The translations under genes were made by a program, and so were the position numbers. Below the pieces are notes generated by a model. The model made no database searches, was not told the origin of the DNA, and saw nothing but the letters and a program-made list of their open reading frames with translations. Source: Ricinus communis (taxonomy: Eukaryota > Streptophyta > Magnoliopsida > Malpighiales > Euphorbiaceae). Taken from it: 64,000 bases of DNA. This document shows, one piece after another, positions 11,428 to 22,993 of this stretch (positions within the stretch are counted from its first letter, which is position 1; every line of letters starts with the position of its first letter). Location of the stretch: positions 7,014,446-7,078,445 of the forward strand of contig NC_063261.1 of NCBI RefSeq assembly GCF_019578655.1, in the 5' to 3' direction.

Positions 11428-12529
11428 TGCAACGAATTATTAGTTTTTGTAAGAATTCAAGTTAATGAAAGAAATAATCTACCGAATCAACAACATAATG
11501 ATTATACTTAGACTAACCAAAAACTTGTATAAACTAATAAACCGATACATACTAATCTAATTTATCATGAACCAGCAATTGCAATTTAAGTCTAAACATT
11601 ATTCATGCTTTGCATGTCAGAGGCACATTTTATTTCCACCAAAACCCCACACTTATCATTTTCATAACCGACTACACCACAAACACAACAACTAATGTAA
11701 ATTAACCTAACCAAGGTCATATGGTTACAATATAAAGCCACCAAGATATCCTAGCATGTCCTAATAGAGTATATGTATAAAATAGAAGTCAAATCATAAT
11801 AAAAAAATATATATATATATATATATAAGGCAACAAATGAAGGGACTTACCTGAGTTCGCTGAGGAAAGTGAGAAGGGTGAGATAAGGGTATAAGAACAA
11901 CACCTTTGAGCTAAGAAAAACAAAAGGGAAGCAAAATTTTCGGAGGCCTCCCCTTCTTATAGGCACGTGTTCAGCACGGGTGAGGGTAAGGCCGTGCTGA
12001 CCAGCATGGCTAGGACTCAGCCCGTGCTGAGCCTTTAGCCTTCTTGTGATGCACCTTGGCACGGGCAATGGCACGGCCGTGCTAATGAGCACGGCATGGG
12101 GTTTTATCCTGTGATGCCTTCGGAAGCCGTGACAAATTATTCTTTATCCTTCAACACGGTCTTGACTCTAGCCGTGCTCCTCAGCATGGCCTGGTGTTCT
12201 AGCCCGTGATGGCCACGGAAACCGTGGTGAAATGGAGTGTTTCTAGGCTTTCCTTTGCCATCTCGAGTCGCCTTGCCCCCTACCTGTAATTAACACATAT
12301 ATGCATGTAATTAGATCATAAAACAAGTAGATATGGTCAAACGGAAGAGTCCGTCCTCTCCGATTATATAAGTCCAAAAAATTAAAAACCCTAATTACTG
12401 TTAAGCAACTATAATAAAGTGAAATGAAAATGATGAAACAATCACAACTAATTAAAAACATAAAAGTATAATCCAAGTCGAATGTACAGAAGTGCTTATT
12501 TGCAGAGTCTTAAGCTTGACTTATTCGGA
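11428..12529 (-). promoter_or_regulatory. Athila-1 internal U3-like module: palindrome cluster, TATA, leader, intron
   Basis: Reading on the minus strand: a GC-rich cluster of cacggcc/ggccgtg/agcacgg words (12235-11964), then CCTATAAGAAGG (TATAA at 11961-11957), then about 105 nt with no ATG, then CAG|GTAAGT (donor 11851/11850), an AT-rich intron-like stretch with an (AT)n run (11805-11828), and TTGCATTAG (acceptor 11424) just before the envelope-position ORF. This copies the architecture of the LTR promoter in the middle of the element. Promoter function is inferred. Confidence 0.5.
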
Positions 12530-13480
12530 TCACCTTTCCTGTGCATACAAAGCCAGGTCAACTCGTTGCTCACTATCCAACGAGTTACAATGGTATCGCT
12601 TTAGCCGATGGCCGTTCACTTTGAAGTTTCCCTTCTCTGGATGATGCAACTCTGCCACTCCATATGGAAAGACTTGTCCGATCCGAAATGGTCCGGACCA
12701 ACGAGTCTGCGACTTTCCGGAAATGACGAAGGCAAGAGTTGTAAAGCAACACTCGATCCCCAACCTGAAACTCCTTAGGCTCACGAATCCTTTGATCATG
12801 CCATTTCTTAGTCCTTGCTTTGTAAGTTGAGGAGTTTTTGTACGCCTGCTGGCGCCACTCATCTAGCTCACTCACCGCCATTGCCGCTCCTTACCCTGCG
12901 AATCAATATCAAAGTTACAAGTTCTAAGGGCCAAAGTGCCCTATGCTCTAACTCAACAGGCAAATGACATGACTTTCCATAAACAAGGCGATAGGGCGTA
13001 AAACCTATAGATGTCCTTAAAGCAGTCCTAAACGCCCATAATGCATCATCTAACTTAAGAGTCCAGTCCTTCCTACTGGTACTAACAGTTCTCTCTAAAA
13101 TACGTTTAATACCCCTATTAGTTACCTCAACCTGCCCACTAGTCTGGGGGTGATAGGGAGTAGAGAATCGATGAGTAACTCCGTACCGCTTAAGTACTTT
13201 CTCTAATTGGGCGTTGCAGAAATGTGTTCCTCCATCACTAATAAGCGCCCTAGGTATGCCAAACCTAGCAAACAATCGCTTAAGGAACCTGCAGACAACC
13301 CTGGCATTGTCAGTGGCTACAGCCTGAGCTTCAGGCCACTTAGAGAAATATTCAACAGCAACCAGAATGTACTTATTACCATACGAAGAGGGAAAGGGTC
13401 CCATAAAGTCGATGCCCTAAACATCAAAAATCTCAACGACTTGCACACCAGTTTGGGGCATCTCATCACGAGAAGAGATA
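12530..13480 (-). pseudogene. Athila-1 integrase (catalytic core and C-terminus)
   Basis: Joins element cDNA into host DNA. The core shows the triad: Asp in GIDFMGPF (about 13410), Asp in LISDGGTHF (about 13230), Glu in [10 protein letters not shown] (about 13125). It continues with [10 protein letters not shown] and [14 protein letters not shown] at 13417-13419 replaces the Trp expected just before GIDF. Near 12870 the C-terminal part shifts frame twice; VGDRVLLYNS and WSGPFRIGQVFPYG fall in different frames. The triad is intact, but stop and shifts make it a pseudogene. Confidence 0.85.
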
Positions 13481-14247
13481 TTACCTGCGCTGGCAAGGGT
13501 CACAAACCTGAACAAATTTCCGTGCATCTTGGATGAGCGTAGGCCAATAGAATCCTGCCTCTAACACCTTCCTCGCTGTATAGTTTGCTGCTTGATGACC
13601 TCCAGTGGGTCCCTCATGGCAGTGCTTCAATATTTGGAGAGTCTCCTTGCCATATACACAACGGCGAATCACCTGATTTGCACATACTTTAAACAAAAAG
13701 GGATCTTCCCAAATATAGTATTTCAAATCAGCGAAGAATTTCTTCTTTTGCTGATAAGTCATACCCTTAGGTAGAACCCTAGCAACCAAATAGTTAGCGT
13801 AATCTGAAAACCAGGGAGTATCAGTGTATACCTGAGTGACATATAAATGTTCTTCTAGAAATCGATCGTCTATGGCCGTCTCATCAAGTGCATCCAAGTG
13901 AGGATTTTCCAATCTTGATAAATGGTCCGCTGCCAGATTCTCCGCGCCCTTCTTATCCTTGATCTCGACATCAAATTCCTGTAACAAAAGAATCCACTGA
14001 ATCAATCTCGGTTTCGCATCATTTTTCAGGAATAAGTACCTCAATGCCGAGTGGTCCGTGAACAATAGCCAATAACTCCTTCTCTATGGTGGTGTAGTGT
14101 TCCTAGGCTCCCGTCAAAGTCTTGCTAGCGTAGTAAATGGGTTGGAACTTCTTTTCATTCCTCTGTCCAAGCACAGCTCCAACTGCATAATCACTAGCAT
14201 CGCACATCGGGTTCAAAGGCGGCCCCCCAATCGGGGAGAAACCATGA
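13481..14247 (-). pseudogene. Athila-1 RNase H and integrase zinc finger
   Basis: The frame from 14065 to 13481 starts at FTDHSALRYLF (RNase H C-terminal part), continues KDKKGAENLAADHLSRLENP (the RNase H/tether boundary), and leads to the H2C2 integrase finger (CHEGPTGGHQAANYTARKVL, ending CDPCQRR). The N-terminal RNase H part (14247-14070) is out of frame and contains stops. Confidence 0.8.
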
Positions 14248-15270
14248 TCAATGAGTTAGAAGTTTCTTAAGTAACTCAAAAGTTGCTAAGCATGCATCAT
14301 CAAAAATAAAAGGTACATCTTTAACTAACAATTGAGTGAGAGGCCTAGCAATCTTAGAGGAATCTATAATAAATCTCCTATAAAACCCTGCATGGCCCAG
14401 AAAACTCCTAACAGCCTTAACAGAACTAGGAGGAGGTAGCTTAGATATTACTTCTACTTTAGCTCTATCCACCTCCATCCCAGCCTGAGAGATCTTATGC
14501 CCCAAAACAATCCCCTCTCTCACCATGAAATGGCATTTTTCCCAGTTTAGTACCAAGTTAGCCTCAATACACCTAGCTAACATGCGCTCAAGGTTTGCCA
14601 AACAAAGAGAGAAAGAATTACCAAAAACAGAGAAGTCATCCATAAATACCTCCATAGACTCCTCAATCATGTCCTCAAAAATAGCCATCATGCACAGCTG
14701 AAATGTAGCCGGTGCATTGCACAATCCGAATGGCATCCGTCTATAAGCAAACATCCCATAAGGGCAGGTGAAGGTAGTCTTCTCTTGGTCCTCGGTGCAA
14801 TAGGAATCCGAAAGTAACTTTGAAAAGCCATCAAGAAAATAATAAAACATGTGACTGCTAAAGCGTTCAATCATCCCGATCAATAAAAGGAAGAGGGAAA
14901 TGGTCCTTCCGAGTTGCATCATTAAGCCTACGGTAATCAATGCAAACTCGGAAGCACATTCGTCGAGTCGGGATCAGCTCATCCTTCTCATTCCTTACCA
15001 CTGTGATGCCTCCCTTCTTGGGTACAACTGCAGGACTAACCCACGAATCGTTAGAAATGGGATATATTAAACTGCATCAAGAAGTTTAATTACCTCCTTC
15101 TTTACTACTTCTTTCATGTTCGGATTGAGTCGTCTTTGAGGGCTGAACAACCGACTGGCTGTCCTCCAATGAAATCTTATGAGAGCGAAACTTGGATTTA
15201 TGCCCGGGATATCTGCTATATTGAAAGCAAAGGCCTTCTTGTACTTCCTTAGAACTTCCAACATGGCTTT
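14248..15270 (-). pseudogene. Athila-1 reverse transcriptase
   Basis: RT motifs in order: RLNPNMKEVVKKEVIKLLDA (about 15130-15070), HMFYYFLDGFS (about 14850), FTCPYGMFAYRRMPFGLCNA (about 14780), FMDDFSVFG (about 14640, catalytic DD present), NWEKCHFMVREGIVLGHKIS and FLGHAGFYRRFI. Between FLDGFS and EDQEKTTF about nine residues are scrambled by two compensating frameshifts. The 15067 region ends in a stop after LLDAV. The linker upstream (15616-15086) is also Athila-like. Confidence 0.85.
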
Positions 15271-15682
15271 TTCTTCGGGGAGTTAGACCTACCGCTATGA
15301 TTACTCGTAAGCGCTTCCCTTCATCCAGGAAGGCATAAACCAAGTGGCTCGGTGAACTCCTTCCGATTCTAAGACCGGTGGGTCCTCGAATGAAGTCTTT
15401 ACTTCGCACCCCGCACTGGCCAAGAAAAAGATAGGGATCAGTTGACAAGCTCGGCTCAGAAGCCAATAAAACAGCGAGTTGCTCCAACACTTGCTCGTTG
15501 GACAACTCCTCCTCATCCTCAGCTATTGCTACTTGCAAAGGGTCAGAACATAAAATTTCTTGCAAATGGGACTCAACCACATCATCAATCACATCAATAG
15601 AATATACGATTATCATAGTCCAAAGGATCGCCCCATGGAAGTGGCTAGGTCAAAGGTAATGGTCTCATCATCAACTCTAAGC

Positions 15683-16075
15683 TTAAGCTATCCATCGCTT
15701 ACATCGATACTTGACCCTCGATGTAGCTAGGAAAGGCCTACCAGGGATAAGAGGCACAGTGCTCTCACCCTCCATATCCATTACCACAAAATCCACAGGA
15801 AAGATAAATTTATCTACCTTTACAAGTACATCTTCAACAATACCTCTAGGAATTTTAACAGTTCTATCTGCTAACTGAACACTCATCCTAGTAGGCTTAG
15901 GTTCATGCAACCCTAATTTGGCAAATAAACTAGTGGGCATTAAGTTAATGCTAGCTCCTAAATCAGCCAATGCACCACTAATTGATAAATCACCAATCAT
16001 ACAAGGGATAGTAAAACTCCCTAGATCTCGGCCGCTTGAGTGGCGTTTGTTCGGAGAATACTGAACACTCCTCAT
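15683..16075 (-). pseudogene. Athila-1 aspartic protease
   Basis: Retropepsin that cleaves Gag-Pol. The frame reads FTIPCMIGDLSISGALADLG with the active site D-L-G-A-S, then LMPTSLFAKLGL, and a C-terminal flap/hydrophobic part PLIPGRPFLATSR (about 15740). D-L-G-A-S replaces the commoner DS/TG and is normal for this lineage. A frame break follows GRPFLATSR near 15720. Confidence 0.82.
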
Positions 16076-17899
16076 TAAGCACCACCCTGACCAAGATCCT
16101 CCAACTTCCTCTTGTTGCTCAAAATCTCCTTTAAAAACTTGGTGTACTTGACATCCTGTGAAATTGCCTCAACAAAAGGTAAGTTAATTTTCAATTTGCT
16201 TAAATAAGTCAAGAAACTTACATCAGATTGCTTGTCCACCTTATCCCGCCTCAACCTTGCAGGGATATGGAACCGGGGGGTCGATGCTCCCACACAGGGC
16301 TCTTTGCCTGTATTCTTTCATTCTCTCATTCTCTACCACCTCAAGGTCCGGTCCTTCCTTAGGCCGGCTCGACTCGCACGATTATATTATCCTTATCACC
16401 AAAGGCGAAGAACCGGTCAATTTCTTACACCGAACGCAAGGTGATAGCCTTGCAATGCTCCCTCGGGTTTGACTCTATAGTGCTAGGGAGCGATCCTGGA
16501 GGTCTCTCCGAAAGCATCTTAGAAATTTGGCCAATTTGAGTCTCCAAGTTCCGAATCGAGGCTTACTTTGATTCCTAAGTTCACTATCGGTCTACTGGAA
16601 TCTCATTTCAGTAGGACGTCACAAACTTCATCATAAGCTCCTCTAAACTTGACTTCTTTTCTTGTGGAGGAGGAGCTTGTGACCAGTGGTTGTTCTTTGT
16701 GGTACGTTGATGAAGTCTTTGAAAACCGCGACCCTAGGCATTATTGTTCCTCCAACCGAAATTGGGATGATTCGCCATACGAGGGTTGTATGTATTACTT
16801 TGTAAGGGTTATTCTACTGCCTTGGGGCATTCCCCATATAATCAACTGTTCAACATCGGAAGATATAGCGAATTAGATGGAAAACTAGTAGAAGATGAAG
16901 CAGAATATACCTCCCGCATGATGCGATTCGCACTGTAATGCGGGCCACCACAAAACTCGCAGCCAACATTCGCTGCATGAACCGGTATCTAGAGTTAGTC
17001 GATCTTCTTGGCTAGAAGCTCCACTTGAGCTACCAAGGCTGCTATAGAATCCATTTGGTTGACCACTCCCTGTCTTCCTGGTCGGCTCCTAGAGGATTGC
17101 CACTGATAGTTGTTCATGGCCATTTCCTCTATCAAGTTCTGAGCCTGCTCAGCGTCTTATCGCTTAGCGCCCACCCATCGCGAAAGATCCACCATCTCGC
17201 CTTCGTTGCAAGGTTCAACCCGCTGTAGAAGGTCTGAACCTGTATCCACACTGGCAATCCGTGATGTGGGCAGCATCTTAAAATATCTTTAAATCTCTCC
17301 CATGCATCGTACATGCTTTCATCATCAAACTGCACAAAAGAAGATATGTCATTTCTAAGTTTAGCAGTTTTAGTGGGAGGAAAATACTTATATAAAAATT
17401 TTTCGGCCAACGCCTTCCAGGTAGTGATCGTCTGTTGTGGAAGAGATTGCAGCCATCTCTTTGCTCTGTCTCTCAAGGAAAATGGAAACAATCTCAGCCG
17501 AATGGCATCATCGGTTGTTCCATTTATTTTGAATGTGTCACAAATCTCCAAAAAGTTAGAGATATGTGTATTGGGATCCTCGCTGGGCAATCCTCCAAAC
17601 TGCACGCTTTGTTGTATCATCTGGATAACATTGGCCTTTATGTCAAAATTGTTGGCCGCTATAGCAAGTCTGACTATACTCGTTTTCGTCCCATCTAAAG
17701 AGGGTCGAGCAAAATCGTACATAGTCCTTTGATCATCATCGGCCTGGGGGTCATGGTTTTCCATCGTGTCTAGTCTATCCACAGGTACCTTAACCTCAAT
17801 CTCCTCCTCTTCTAATTGCAACCTCTTCCTTAAGAGTCTGAGGGATCGCTCTGGATCAGATAGAGGCTCTATAAGATTTGAGTTTGAGCTCCTAGTCAT
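16076..17899 (-). pseudogene. Athila-1 gag
   Basis: Starts at MTRSSNSN (17899) and is open for 255 codons. Contains the retrotransposon Gag domain: [71 protein letters not shown]. The frame breaks after 17132. The knuckle near 16945 reads C-E-F-C-G-G-P-H-Y-S-A-N-R, so its fourth Cys is Arg. The C-terminal part (16293-16075) keeps LPFVEAISQDVKYTKFLKEI. Capsid-forming role by family. Confidence 0.85.
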
Positions 17900-18091
17900 A
17901 AACTACTTGAAACCGAAAGTCCACACAACCATCAATCAACAAAAACAATATAATAATAAATAATAAATAATAAAAAAAATAAAAAAATAAATAAAGAATA
18001 AATGAATAAGCAAATAATGACTAAATTAACACAAAAACAATTCACTCTAGTTCACCGTTACTGTGTTTCCCCGGCAACGGCGCCAAAAACT
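17900..18091 (-). other. Athila-1 leader with tRNA-Asp primer binding site
   Basis: 18068-18085 is, on the minus strand, TGGCGCCGTTGCCGGGGA, complementary to the 3' end of plant tRNA-Asp, a few bases inside the 5' LTR. The rest is an A-rich leader (17940-18010) ahead of the gag ATG. Confidence 0.85.
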
Positions 18092-19563
18092 TGATGGGCT
18101 CTTTATCCAACCTACACCTAAGGGAGTGAACCTACCGATGCAGCCTAGCACTAGTGAGTATCAAGGTCGTATCCCTGGAGATCGGGTGAACCTAGAGTTA
18201 CTACTGTTTGCTATGTTATCTAGTCTGAAATAGGGTGTGAAAGTTCTAACGTACTAGCTAATGGTTATGAGTGCAAATAAGTAAATGAAGAACAATGGAT
18301 AATCAAAAGACAATTGCAAAGAGAGAAACAAACCCAAAAGGGAGCCTAAGTGATGGAATTCTAAAGATGGATTTTATAGATTGCCGATCTTGCTTACCCG
18401 TGCCTGAATCCTGAATTGAATCCCGGTTCCTCTCTCGAGCTTACCGGATTCCTAACCCTGCACTAACCTAATGGAATCTCTTCCTATCGGATTACTACAG
18501 ATTAGCATTAAGTATGATTTAAAACTATTAAGAGTTATTAGTTCTTAATCCGGCGAGTAAATCAACCTTATCTCTAAGTGTTAACTACCAATTCTTACTA
18601 TTCAATGTCCAGTTGTAACAAGCATTTCTCAATGTCAAGAAACAACCTAATAAACAATTAATCCAATGTATCAAATTAACTGAATCAAACTTTTATTACT
18701 GAATAGCAAGAAGATTGCAAGAATGACAATTATAAAAACTAACAATTAAGCATAATCCATCAACAAAGGTGAACCCTAATGGATTCAAAAGATCTAGCTA
18801 CTCATGTTCATGGTTAAAGCAATTAGGGAACAAAATAAGGAAAAATAAATTAAAGGCATGTACACCCTTCTCTTTCAAGCTGAATGAGAAACCCTAAATT
18901 TGCAAGTTCGAAATCTCAAACCCTAGTTGCCTCTTGAATGCTCCCAAAGTTTGTCTTGATCTTCAATTCGATGTTGGAACAAGTGAAATCCCTCCTTCAA
19001 TTGATGAAATTGATCTCTCAAGGTCTACAATTGAGGTATAGGAAACAATTGATTAAGTGTGTGTCTTGGAATTGAGTCCAAAATTCGTCTCCCTTCAAAA
19101 AGAATTCAAAATCGCCTATATAGTTGATTCAGCATGGCCGGAGTCCAGGCTGTGATGATTCAGCACGGCCGGAGTCCAGGCTGTGTTGAATCTGTGGAGT
19201 CTGTTGTGCTGACTCCTTCCAGGCTGTGCCCAAGCTTGTGCCGATCCATCACAGGCCGTGCTGGAGGCCGTGGTGGCTACGGAAGTCGTGCTGAAACGGC
19301 ACAATTGGGGATAGCCTCTTGGTAATTCAGCACGGTCGGAGTCCAGGCCGTGCTCAACCCTGTGGGTGCTACTCCTCGCCTAATCTTATGGATTTTGGTC
19401 CGTAATCACACGTATGTCCCTCGATTACTGATGATGTCCTTCGAAAATGACCTGAAATGAGAAAGGAAACAAAAGACAGGTGATTCTAGCATAAAACGGG
19501 ATAAGCATGCGTAAAAAATGTAAACAATCGGGCATGAAAACATGTGTATTATGATGCTTATCA
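18092..19563 (-). repeat. Athila-1 5' LTR
   Basis: 1472 bp. The minus-strand promoter has TATA at about 19117-19122 (CTATATAGGC) and, immediately upstream, the CACGGCC/GGCCGTG cluster (19130-19362) with a 31-bp tandem duplication of 'ggccggagtccaggctgtg..' that the 3' LTR has lost. Confidence 0.92.
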
Positions 19564-19568
19564 TGAAC

Positions 19569-19691
19569 CTATATGCTATTTCATCCATAGTTATATATCT
19601 TTTGCATTTTTCATTGTTATGTCTTACTTGAGTGTATTCTTCATCATCCGATGCTAGCTCATGGTTAGAAAGGTCATTGTCTATATCACTA
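19569..19691 (-). pseudogene. MULE transposase fragment between two Athila insertions
   Basis: The minus frame reads SDIDNDLSNHELASDDEEYT then a basic stretch and ITMDEIAYRF. It continues in frame from the N-terminal MULE piece at 29554-30085 when Athila-2 is removed, and into 6968 when Athila-1 is removed. The acidic Ser/Asp-rich composition fits the linker after the N-terminal domain of plant MULE transposases. Confidence 0.55.
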
Positions 19692-21196
19692 TGATGTGCA
19701 TAGTTCTACATATGTTTGCTTGCATACTATTATGCATATTCTTAGCATTTATTATGTTTTTATTCTAAGATCACCTGTGTTTTGTGTCCTTTCATATTCC
19801 ATGAGATTTTATAGGTCCATCATCAGTGTTCGAGCAATTTTAGACTAATCCTGGCCGAAAATGGACATAATCAGAGGCGTTTGACATTGGGTTGACTTTT
19901 GGAAAGTGAACACGGCCCATGTCGGAGCCCGTGTAGATATTCCAAGGCTGTGTAGCTTAAGCACCTTGAAGCAACATGGTTCTCTAGGGTAATACGCCCT
20001 AGAGCACGGCCCGTGTTGGTTAACACGAGCTAGAACACGCCCTTGCTCGATTCAATTCATTCTGTCATTTGGAAACCAACACGGCCCGGGCACGGCCTGT
20101 GTTGAGGGACACGGGCTGAGAACACACCTGTATTTGCACATAGTATAAATTGAACGAGCCAAAAAGAGAAAGGAGATTGGCAATTTTGACTTTTCATCTT
20201 CCCCTTTAATTTTGCTATATGCGTTTCAGACATTTCAAGGTGGATTCAAAGAGACTGATCCTACCTTTTTACATCAAATTCGTGACTCTTGGGATTGGAT
20301 TAAAGATTGAAGAAGAGTTTTGGATGCAGATCAAGAGGCAATTTTGGAGATCATTTGCAGTGCAGATCAAGGCTTTGAGATGTTCATCCAATTCTAGGAG
20401 AAGGGTGTATATGTTTCAATTTCTTTATTCTTTCATTATAATTGAATTCCTAGTTGTTTTAGACATGAACATGTGTAGCTAGATTGATTGAACCCATTAG
20501 GGTTCCTTGCTATGTTGGCTTTGTACTGAATTATTAATATTGTTTTAGTTTCTTTTCTTGTATTATTTTTGCAATTAATAATGAAATTCTGGTTTTCGTT
20601 ACATTGAATGTATTGATTACCATTCATAGAATTCTTTTGGCAATTGAGAAATTCTAATTGAGTTTGGAAATTTGGTTGCAGGAACAAGTTAATTTTCACT
20701 TAGAGATTAGGTTAATTAATTTGCCGGATTAAGAATTAACAAAGCTTAATAGAGGTAGATTAAAGCTTAAGGCTAACTTAATAATCAATTGTTAGGAAGA
20801 GATTCCAAATTTAGGTTCTTAGGTTTAGGAATTCAGTTGTCTCGAGAGGGAAACCGAATTCAGTTCAGAATCCGTCCACAGGTAGCATAATCGGACTCAA
20901 CAATCTGTTATCTTTTGTTTGGTTGCTAACTAGTCTAGGTCCTCTTTGGATTTGCTTTCTTATCTTGATTATTCTTTTTGCTCATTCATGCTCGCATTAC
21001 ACTTAGAATTTTAGTTTTTAGTCATTAGTAAATTTAGAAACCTCCTTTATTAATTTTAGGCTAGATAAAAAGGAATGAAGTGGTAACTCTAGGATTTCAC
21101 TTTCTCGAAGGATATGATAATTTTAATACTTGCCATTGTGCTAGGCTGCATCGATAAGTTCACTACCTTAGTTGTAGTTGCATAAGCAACCCATCA
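19692..21196 (+). repeat. Athila-2 5' LTR
   Basis: Starts TGATGTGCATAG, ends AACCCATCA just before the primer site. A cluster of 'aacacggcc(c)gtg / cacgggc' words (19908-20125) lies directly upstream of TATAAAT (20144-20150). The part after 20879 is the only part shared with the truncated 3' copy. Confidence 0.85.
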
Positions 21197-21202
21197 AGTT
21201 TT

Positions 21203-21220
21203 TGGCACCGTTGCCGGGGA
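21203..21220 (+). promoter_or_regulatory. Athila-2 primer binding site
   Basis: TGGCACCGTTGCCGGGGA, one base from the tRNA-Asp-complementary sequence seen in Athila-1, 6 bp inside the LTR. Confidence 0.85.
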
Positions 21221-21360
21221 CTGTTTGAAAACTAGAGCGAAATTTGCTATTTGTTACTTTGACCATTTTTCTTTTCTATTTTTATTGTCATTTCTTTTAT
21301 TCATTTACTCTTTCATTTATTTATTTGGGTTGTTGCTGCCTTATTCGTTCCAAGTAGTTT

Positions 21361-22993
21361 ATGACCAGGAGTTCTAATCCTGCATCAGTAAACCCTCTGC
21401 CCAGACTAAAGCGATCCCTCAAGCAGCTGAGGAAGCAATTAGACGTGGAGGAGGAGGAGCAAATTGAAATTTATGTCCATACACCAGTAAATATGGGAGA
21501 TGGCAACAACAATGTCGCTGAAGCAAACATGATGATGTACGAGTTTGCTAGACCTCTCCTAGAGGGGGCGTACACTAGCATATTGAGGCCATCTATTGTA
21601 GCGAATAATTTTGAAATTAAGCCAAATGTCACTCAATTGGTGTAGCAGAGTGTACAGTTTCGGGGCTTGCCCATTGAAGATCCTAACGCCCACATCACGA
21701 ACTTCTTGGAGATTTGTGATACCTTCAAGATAAATAGAACTACCGATGATGCCATTCGGCTTAGGCTGTTTCCATTTTCCTTGAGGGATAGAGCGAAGAG
21801 ATGGCTATAATCCCTACCAGCCAACACCATCGCCACCTAGAATCTTTGGTTGAGAAGTTTCTTTATAAGTACTTTCCTCCTACTAAGACTATAAAAATGC
21901 TTAAAGATATTTCTTCTTTTGTGCAGTTTAATGATGAGAGCATGTATGATGTATGGGAGAGGTACAAGGACTTGCTGAGATGTTCCCCACACCACGGTTT
22001 GCCATTATAGTGTAGGTGCAGACTTTTTACAGTGGCTTGAACTCAACCACGAGGCAGCTGGTAGATGCAGCTGCAAGTGGGGCTATCAATAGTAAGACGC
22101 CCGAGCAGGCCCAGAACTTAATTGAGGAGATGATCATGAACACATATCAGTGGAAGTCTTCTAGGAGTAGGCCAAGACGACAAGGAATGGTGAACCAAGT
22201 AGATTCTACATCAGCCTTGGCAGCTCAGGTGGAGCTTTTGGTCAAAAAGATCGACCAGCTCTAGATACTAGTCCATGCAGCACAGCTCAACTATGAGTTT
22301 TGTGGTGGCTCGCACTACAGTGCAAACTGTAATGCAGGAGGTATGTTTGCTTCTTCTTCATCTTCTTCTACTGACCATGAACAGGTTGATTATATGGGAA
22401 ATGCGCCTAGGCAGCAGAATAACCCGTACAGCAACATATACAACCTAAGATGGAGAAACCGTCCTAATTTTAGGTGGTGAAATAACAGCACCTAGGGTCC
22501 ATCAGGATTTCAGTGGTTGCATTAGCAGCAACCCCAACAACAGACTATTCTCCCTCAATGACCTCAGAACCAAGAGAAGAAGCCCAATTTAGAGGAGTTC
22601 ATTATGATGTTCGTGTCCCCTTCAGAGAACAGGTTTCAGCAGACAAATATAGCTCTTAGAAATCAGCAGGCCTCCATACAGAATTTGGAGAATCAGATAG
22701 GCCAGATTTCTAAGATGCTGGCTGAGAGACAGTCAGGGATGCTTCCCAGTACCATAGAGTCAAACCCGAGGGAGCATGTCAAGGCTATCACCTTGAGATC
22801 AGGTAAGCAGTTAGCTAGTTCTTTACCTATAGCTGATGATGACGTTATTGTGCAGGATGAGCCAGCTAGGAAGGAGCCAGAGCCTGAGATCATAGAGCTT
22901 GTGCGAATTGAGGACAAGATGAAGAGTCTTGTGAGGAAATACCAGCCTCCAATTCCATATCCTGCCAGGTTGAAGCAAGAAAAGGTTGATTAG
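21361..22993 (+). pseudogene. Athila-2 gag
   Basis: Begins MTRSSNPASVNPLPRL and follows the Athila Gag pattern ([12 protein letters not shown] at about 21700, [41 protein letters not shown]). Stops at 21643 and 21810 and a frameshift near 21840 break it. The knuckle near 22290-22340 reads Y-E-F-C-G-G-S-H-Y-S-A-N-C, so the first Cys is Tyr. A Gln-rich stretch and a coiled segment (QQASIQNLENQIGQISKMLA) follow. Confidence 0.85.

Larger units (their letters stand above)
6969..19563 (-). mobile_element. Full-length Athila-type Ty3/gypsy retrotransposon (Athila-1)
   Basis: Two LTRs (6969-8406, 18092-19563) start at TGATGGGCTC and end at TTATCA on the plus strand, flanked by a perfect 5-bp duplication TGAAC (6964-6968, 19564-19568). 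Next to the right LTR is a primer site matching the 3' end of plant tRNA-Asp (18068-18085). Minus-strand order is gag, protease, RT, RNase H/zinc finger, integrase, then an ATHILA-type envelope-position ORF, the layout of the Athila lineage. Every gene is interrupted. The LTRs are close to identical outside a GC-rich tandem region, so insertion was fairly recent. Confidence 0.93.

Noticed and set aside
19134..19325. Overlapping ORFs on both strands in the LTR cluster
   Set aside because: Produced by GC-rich tandem palindromes in U3; the same pseudo-peptides recur in other LTR clusters.
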